DNA of 19,070 bases from Verrucomicrobiota bacterium (GTDB lineage: Bacteria; Verrucomicrobiota; Verrucomicrobiae; Chthoniobacterales; UBA10450), in contig QHOZ01000086.1 in assembly GCA_003219495.1 (NCBI GenBank), forward strand, positions 1-19,070, in the 5' to 3' direction. The position numbers were made by a program, and so were the translations under genes. The notes under the pieces are model-generated. The model searched no databases and was not told the origin of the DNA. It saw only the letters and a program-made list of their open reading frames with translations. Below are positions 15,535 through 19,070 of the stretch, one piece after another. How positions within the stretch are numbered: position 1 is the first letter of the stretch; every line of letters begins with the position of its first letter.

Positions 15535-15921
15535 TCAGCGCCGCCGCCGCTTCTGGCTTTTGCTTTTTCCGCGCGACGGTGTCGATTTTCGCCGTGTTTT
15601 GGTCTTACCGCGTTTCGCAGCCGCACGTTTCTTGGACTTCGTCGCTTTGCGCGCCGGTTTTCGCTTCGCGGTAACTTTGCGCACCGCTTTCTTCACCGGT
15701 TTGGGCGCGGGTTTGAACACGCGTGCGCTCGCCTTTTTCAGCGCAGGCTTCAGCCGACCCTCGCCGGCAGCTTTTCCCGCCATCGCACCGACAAGACCGC
15801 CGACAACGGCGCCGCCCAGACCCATCACACTTCCGAGCGCGGCGCCGGCGACGGCTCCCGCGGTTTGTTTCGGAATTGACGGAATCTCAATATCTTTTTC
15901 CACTTTTGAATTTTCAGCCAT
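15535..15921 (-). CDS. Glycine-zipper protein with histone-H1-like basic tail
   Basis: This 128-aa protein starts at ATG 15921, with GGAG 7 bp upstream (an in-frame TTG at 15927 is less likely). It has three parts. First is a short acidic N-terminus (MAENSKVEKDIEIPSIPKQ). Next is a roughly 35-residue glycine zipper (AGAVAGAALGSVMGLGGAVV and on to AAGEG) that could insert into or pack against a membrane. Last is a tail of about 65 residues made almost wholly of Lys, Arg, Ala, Pro, Ser and Thr, with repeated KPAxK, RKPARK and KKRAAAKRGK motifs like the C-terminus of histone H1 and bacterial H1-like proteins. The tail should bind DNA or RNA. It converges on tRNA-Tyr with an 18-bp gap. The role is unknown; a membrane-nucleic acid tether is an inference. 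Confidence 0.7.
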   Translation of the reverse strand: MAENSKVEKDIEIPSIPKQTAGAVAGAALGSVMGLGGAVVGGLVGAMAGKAAGEGRLKPALKKASARVFKPAPKPVKKAVRKVTAKRKPARKATKSKKRAAAKRGKTKTRRKSTPSRGKSKSQKRRRR

Positions 15922-15972
15922 AAACAAGCTCCCTCATTTGAACATTAGTTCTCATGAGTAGTTCGCTGCCCC

Positions 15973-15987
15973 CGGCTGATTCAGCCG
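15973..15987. repeat. Short perfect inverted repeat downstream of the RRM gene
   Basis: CGGCTGA-T-TCAGCCG is a 15-bp palindrome with 7-bp arms. It lies between the RRM terminator (15999-16028) and the start of the glycine-zipper gene at 15921. Only a small hairpin could form in RNA, so a protein site or chance are both possible. Confidence 0.4.
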
Positions 15988-15992
15988 TGGAA

Positions 15993-16028
15993 GAAAAAGA
16001 AAGCGATCACGCTACGGTGACCGCTTTC
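15993..16028 (-). terminator. Rho-independent terminator of the RRM gene
   Basis: Read on the minus strand, GAAAGCGGTCAC, a 6-base loop CGTAGC, and GTGATCGCTTTC form a 12-bp stem with a single G-U pair. The U-rich run UUUUUCUU follows at once. It begins 24 bp after the RRM stop codon and faces the right way to end that transcript before the glycine-zipper gene. Confidence 0.85.
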
Positions 16029-16052
16029 CAAAAAAAGATTGAGGTGAGCCGA

Positions 16053-16385
16053 TTAACGACGGCGCTGGCCGCCGCCATCGCGACGTCCGCCACCGTAGCC
16101 GCCACCACCGCCACCGCCACCGCCGGACGGCCGTGGCTCGCGCGGACGCGCTTCATTCACAGTCAACGCGCGACCTTCCAGTTGCGTACCATTGATTTGT
16201 GAGATCGCGTTTTGCGCGTCTTGGTCGGAGCCCATGGTCACAAACGCGAAGCCGCGGGATTTGCCGGTAAATTTGTCCTGCATGAGCATGACTTCCTGCA
16301 CCGCGCCTGCTTGCGAAAAGAGCTCCTGTAGTTCGTTTTCGGTGGTGTTAAATGGGAGATTCCCCACGTATAATTTAGTTGCCAT
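16053..16385 (-). CDS. RRM RNA-binding protein with glycine-rich tail
   Basis: This 110-aa protein is one RNA recognition motif plus a tail. RNP2 is LYVGNL (residues 5-10) and RNP1 is KSRGFAFV (42-49), with the aromatic residues that stack on RNA in place. The tail from about residue 87 is a run of glycines broken by Tyr and Arg, ending GGRRDGGGQRRR. It matches the Rbp-type single-RRM proteins of cyanobacteria and other bacteria, often cold-induced, which bind RNA and may act as chaperones. It starts at ATG 16385 and is ended by a strong terminator just downstream. It is divergent from the ketosynthase gene with a 165-bp spacer. The glycine tail is encoded by an imperfect trinucleotide repeat prone to length change. 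Confidence 0.93.
   Translation of the reverse strand: MATKLYVGNLPFNTTENELQELFSQAGAVQEVMLMQDKFTGKSRGFAFVTMGSDQDAQNAISQINGTQLEGRALTVNEARPREPRPSGGGGGGGGGYGGGRRDGGGQRRR
16087..16125. repeat. GGC/GGT trinucleotide run in the RRM gene
   Basis: An imperfect run of glycine codons (GGC, GGT and one TAC for Tyr on the minus strand) encodes the polyglycine part of the RRM protein's tail. Such runs can expand or contract by slippage. Confidence 0.6.
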
Positions 16386-16516
16386 TGAGTCTGATCTGGA
16401 AAACTGCGCCGTTTCCGCTTTTTGAATTCAAATCGCCGCTGAATGTAGTCGGCGTGACAATCGGCGGATTCCCAGCTGCTGTTTTCTCCTTTCGGGGTCA
16501 TTGTGTAGAGTGCTTC

Positions 16517-16532
16517 GATTGCGAAAGCAATC
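16517..16532 (+). other. GNRA-loop hairpin in the ketosynthase leader
   Basis: GATTGC-GAAA-GCAATC forms a 6-bp stem closed by a GAAA tetraloop, 28 bp before the ATG at 16560. There is no U run after it on the plus strand, so it is not a terminator for that side. It would sit in the 5' leader of the ketosynthase mRNA if transcription starts upstream, and could affect mRNA stability or ribosome access. Confidence 0.4.
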
Positions 16533-16550
16533 AAAAATCGCGGGTGTTCG

Positions 16551-17786
16551 GTGGAGAAAATGCGGAGATTTAACGAGTTAGACGGAAAAACGCGCCCGGA
16601 TCGCGTCGTCTTGGTAGCTGCTGGTCTCCTCAGCCCTCTGGGAGTCGGCTTTGATGAAACCCGGGCCTCCCTTAAGCGCAACAAAGACTGCGTTTTACCG
16701 GTCTCCACCTTTGACGTGACGAATTGTCGCTGCAAGACAGCGGCACAAGTTTCGGACGACCTGCTCAACCAACAGATCAATGGTCGGAAGTCCCGTCGAC
16801 TTCATCGCGCCTCGCGAATGATGATGGCCGCCCTTTCCGAACTCCGCCAACAAGATCGACAATTTGATCCTCAGTTGACCGTGATCGGCACGACCAGTGG
16901 CGGAATGTCGTTCGGGCAGGATTATTATCGCGCGTTGCACGACCACCGAAATGCACGACGAGCGCCCGAGTGGGTCGCCAATTATCCGCCGCAGAAACCC
17001 GTGCTCGACGCACAGGGCGCGTTTGGAATCAAGGCGCCGTGTCAGATCATCGCGAATGCATGCGCTTCCGGAACCAACGCGATCGGCCATGCATTTGAAT
17101 GTGTTCGTTCCGGAAAATACGAACGCGTGCTAACCGGCGGTTACGACGCGATCTCTGAATTAGTGTTCGTGGGCTTCGATTCGTTGCAGGCATCAACCCC
17201 GGAAAAGTGTCGCCCCTTCGATCGTGGCCGCTCCGGCATGGTGCTGGGGGAAGGCGCCGCGGTCTTTGCGCTCGAAAATCTCGAGCGGGCGAATGCGCGC
17301 GGCGCGAAAATCCTGGGCGAGATCATCGGTTACGGGATTTCCACGGATAATCATCACCTGACCCAGCCTGATCCTTCCGGAAGCGGCCCGCGACGCGCGA
17401 TGGAACAGGCATTGCAAAGCGCGAACATTTCCGCGGCCGACGTCGACTACATCAACGCGCATGGCACTGCCACGATTTTTAACGACGCTGCTGAAGGCAA
17501 AGCGATTCAGGAGTTGTTCGGGCCAAAAGTGGCGGTGAGCTCGACAAAAAGCATGATCGGTCACTCGTTAGGCGCAGCCGGTGCAATTGAAGCGGCAATT
17601 TGTTTGCTTGCCCTACAAGAACAACTTTTGCCCCCGAACATTAATTTCCGAAACGCGGATGAAAATCTCGATCTAAACATTATCGCGAACGAGTCGCGCC
17701 CGGCAAAGATCGACCTCGCGCTTTCAAACTCGTTCGGTTTCGGCGGAACGAACGCCTCGATCTTGCTGAAAAATTACACGGCATGA
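16551..17786 (+). CDS. Beta-ketoacyl-ACP synthase (FabF-like), active-type
   Basis: This 411-aa KAS II-type enzyme joins an acyl chain on its cysteine to malonyl-ACP. All catalytic residues are present: Cys171 in NACASGTNA, His304 in INAHGTAT, Lys333 and His338 in STKSMIGHSLGAAG. The GRSGMVLGEGAAV motif and C-terminal NSFGFGGTNAS are also intact. The start is GTG 16551 or ATG 16560; GGAG lies just before the ATG with short spacing. The extra N-terminal residues before VVLVAAGLLSPLG are not conserved. It overlaps the next gene by 4 bp (ATGA), a strong sign that the two products form a complex, as in KS-alpha/chain-length-factor pairs of type II polyketide and aryl polyene systems. A housekeeping fatty acid role is less likely given the partner. 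Confidence 0.92.
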   Translation: MEKMRRFNELDGKTRPDRVVLVAAGLLSPLGVGFDETRASLKRNKDCVLPVSTFDVTNCRCKTAAQVSDDLLNQQINGRKSRRLHRASRMMMAALSELRQQDRQFDPQLTVIGTTSGGMSFGQDYYRALHDHRNARRAPEWVANYPPQKPVLDAQGAFGIKAPCQIIANACASGTNAIGHAFECVRSGKYERVLTGGYDAISELVFVGFDSLQASTPEKCRPFDRGRSGMVLGEGAAVFALENLERANARGAKILGEIIGYGISTDNHHLTQPDPSGSGPRRAMEQALQSANISAADVDYINAHGTATIFNDAAEGKAIQELFGPKVAVSSTKSMIGHSLGAAGAIEAAICLLALQEQLLPPNINFRNADENLDLNIIANESRPAKIDLALSNSFGFGGTNASILLKNYTA

Positions 17787-18874
17787 GCCTGCGCATTGCC
17801 GGCATGGGGTGGGTCACGCCGCTCGGTCGCGGCGTTGATCACGTTTGGCAAAAGGTGCTTCGGGGCGAGGTCGCTTCACCGGAATTGATTTCGGATAAAG
17901 TTTCGGAAACAAAATATCCGGCCTTCAGAGTTCCTGCGGAAGCGCTGAAGGACTTACCGCCGCATGCGCGACTGCGTCGAGCAAGCGCCATCTCGCGATT
18001 CGCCGCCGCGGCCGGACTCGACGCGCTCGAACAGGCAAGATCGACAATTGGTAAGATCGACATCGAGCGCACGGCGTTGATCTTCGCCGCGTCAAACGGC
18101 GGCGTCGTTTACACGAAACGGTTCTATCACGACATTGTTGAATCCGGCGCGCAGTCGGCCAGTCCATTATTCTTTCCGGAAACAGTCTTCAACGCACCGG
18201 CCAGTCATCTTGCCGCAATTCTCGGGATCAATGGCGCGAGTTACACGCTGGTCGGCGATGGCGCGGTCGGCGTGCTCGCAATGAAAATGGCGGAAGAACT
18301 TTTGGAGAACCAGGCGGTGGATGCTTGCCTGGTCGTCGGAGCTGAAGAAGCGGATTGGGTGCTTTGCGATGCGTATCACAAATGGCGTTTGACCAAACAT
18401 GAGCCGCCAATTGAGCTATTTCGCGATCCTCCATCCGGAACAATCTTGAGTGAAGGCGCGGGCGCGGTGATGGTTGCCCGCGAGGGTGATGTGCAAATCG
18501 ACGCCGTTGACGCCGGCGGAAATTTTTCGCGTCGCCATGAAGCGCACAACATTGTCCGCGGAATTTTGCAGCGCCTTGCCGTTGAAAACGTGTGCGTCGT
18601 GGGCTCCGCGAACGGGACGTTTATCGACCTCGCCGAACGCAGTGCGATTCAAAAGCTACTTCCGAAAGCTCACGTCTATTGTCCAAAGGCGGCGCTCGGC
18701 GAGAGCGTCGGCGCGAGCGCGCTGTGGCAAATCATTGCCGCGGTCGAGGCGCTGCGCAGTGGACGATTTCCGGCAAATGGCCCCGCTGACACAACCGGGA
18801 TTTCGGCCAAAAGAGCCATGGTGGTCAGTTGCGGATTGAACCAACAAGCGGCCGGGCTGCGATTGTCGATCTAA
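17783..18874 (+). CDS. Ketosynthase-like partner lacking all catalytic residues
   Basis: This 363-aa protein has the thiolase-like ketosynthase fold (IAGMGWVTPLGRGVDHVW at the start, SEGAGAVMVA, a final SCGLNQQAAGLRLS) but no active site. By alignment with the preceding gene, the nucleophile Cys becomes Asp159 (LVGDGAVG), the first His becomes Asn277 (GSANGTF), and the second His becomes Glu307 (KAALGESVGA). It is also about 45 residues shorter than its partner. It starts within the upstream stop codon (ATGA), so translation is coupled. The closest known parallels are chain-length factors (KS-beta), in which only the Cys is usually replaced; the loss of both histidines here goes further. It most likely forms a heterodimer with the active ketosynthase and shapes chain length or substrate choice, which is inferred. 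Confidence 0.82.
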   Translation: MSLRIAGMGWVTPLGRGVDHVWQKVLRGEVASPELISDKVSETKYPAFRVPAEALKDLPPHARLRRASAISRFAAAAGLDALEQARSTIGKIDIERTALIFAASNGGVVYTKRFYHDIVESGAQSASPLFFPETVFNAPASHLAAILGINGASYTLVGDGAVGVLAMKMAEELLENQAVDACLVVGAEEADWVLCDAYHKWRLTKHEPPIELFRDPPSGTILSEGAGAVMVAREGDVQIDAVDAGGNFSRRHEAHNIVRGILQRLAVENVCVVGSANGTFIDLAERSAIQKLLPKAHVYCPKAALGESVGASALWQIIAAVEALRSGRFPANGPADTTGISAKRAMVVSCGLNQQAAGLRLSI

Positions 18875-18942
18875 GCAGGCCTGACCCTACTTGGGTTTTA
18901 CCTTTGCAACCCTCACACCCTGCGATACCTTCGGCGTCCGCC

Positions 18943-19070
18943 ATGCGAATGCAGGTCTGGGGGGTTTTTATTCTATTTCTGGCGGTTGGGATCGCTGGTG
19001 CCGCGCAAAACAGCGCATCGCAGCACGAACCGGTCGAAATTACTTCCACCGGTGAAACGACTTACGAGAA
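18943..19070 (+). CDS. Start of an exported LptA/OstA-like protein (cut by window end)
   Basis: An open frame from ATG 18943 (or ATG 18949) runs off the window after 42 codons. It begins with a signal peptide (VWGVFILFLAVGIAGAAQ). The mature start contains VEITSTGETTYE, which resembles the first strand of OstA/LptA-type beta-jellyroll domains (the I-T-S-x-G-E-T-x-Y-E pattern) used in lipopolysaccharide transport. It lies 68 bp downstream of the ketosynthase pair on the same strand and could be in the same operon. The family call rests on a short stretch. Confidence 0.5.
   Translation, partial: MRMQVWGVFILFLAVGIAGAAQNSASQHEPVEITSTGETTYE

Noticed and set aside
15417..15626. A 69-codon frame with GWIRTSEGVSQQIYSLPRL
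   Set aside because: This is the well-known false protein made by reading a tRNA gene backwards; it overlaps tRNA-Tyr.
15940..15951. GAAC-ATTA-GTTC inverted repeat upstream of the glycine-zipper gene
   Set aside because: It resembles a Bacillus-type SOS box but is only 4+4 bp and inverted relative to the Verrucomicrobia LexA motif found at 478-491; chance is likely.
15954..16202. An 82-codon plus-strand frame
   Set aside because: It runs through the RRM terminator and antisense to the glycine codon run; its Ala/Thr-rich product has no domain.
16421..16432. TTTGAATTCAAA 12-bp palindrome in the RRM leader
   Set aside because: It is AT-rich, short and with no matching copy nearby; not enough to call an operator.
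16238..16780. A 180-codon minus-strand frame across the RRM/ketosynthase spacer
   Set aside because: It overlaps both the RRM start and the ketosynthase start and shows no conserved features.

Overview
The window looks like chromosomal DNA from a soil- or water-type member of the Verrucomicrobia, moderately GC-rich with weak or absent Shine-Dalgarno sequences. The placement rests on one strong clue, a perfect 14-bp match to the LexA operator described for that phylum (TGTTC-N4-GAACA) in front of an imuA-like gene. It is also consistent with the gene mix: a futalosine-type menaquinone gene, GlgE, an RRM protein with a Gly-rich tail, and paired ketosynthases. I place the phylum with moderate confidence and go no lower. 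The region is densely coding, with no gene-free stretch over 300 bases and no sign of phage, insertion sequence or CRISPR.

Layout. 1-500: a small secreted protein of unknown function on the minus strand, with the SOS box at 478-491 in the divergent promoter region. 504-1701: imuA and a strikingly short imuB (173 aa); the rest of imuB and any dnaE2 are missing. 1714-6086 (minus): exbB, exbD and a large secreted TPR protein, tightly packed, then an aquaporin whose selectivity-filter Arg is replaced by Val. 6175-11123 (minus): a beta-hydroxyacid dehydrogenase gene broken by an in-frame TAG, then ygfZ, a SufR-like regulator and glgE. 11194-13024 (minus): parB followed 10 bp later by a secreted M28/glutaminyl-cyclase-like enzyme. 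parB is divergent from an mqnD-like gene (13116-13952), and a near-perfect palindrome lies between them. 13966-14139 (minus): a 57-aa membrane protein. 14226-15413: a DegT-family aminotransferase, followed by tRNA-Tyr(GUA). 15535-15921 (minus): a glycine-zipper protein with a histone-H1-like basic tail. 16053-16385 (minus): an RRM protein with a clear Rho-independent terminator. 16551-18874: a catalytically complete ketosynthase overlapping (ATGA) a ketosynthase-like partner that has lost all three catalytic residues. 18943 to the end: the start of an exported LptA/OstA-like protein.

Links between genes. (i) imuA/imuB with a LexA box is an SOS mutagenesis cassette that has apparently lost its polymerase part. 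(ii) ExbB, ExbD and the TPR protein form a proton-driven envelope module without a TonB or TolA in view. (iii) YgfZ, which supports Fe-S enzymes, lies just upstream of a SufR-like regulator, suggesting an Fe-S theme. (iv) The KS/KS-like pair looks like the core of a type II fatty acid- or polyketide-like system (aryl-polyene-like at best) that continues beyond the window. The most interesting leads are the SOS box with the truncated imuB, the fully degenerate ketosynthase partner, the amber-interrupted dehydrogenase, and the glycine-zipper/H1-like protein.
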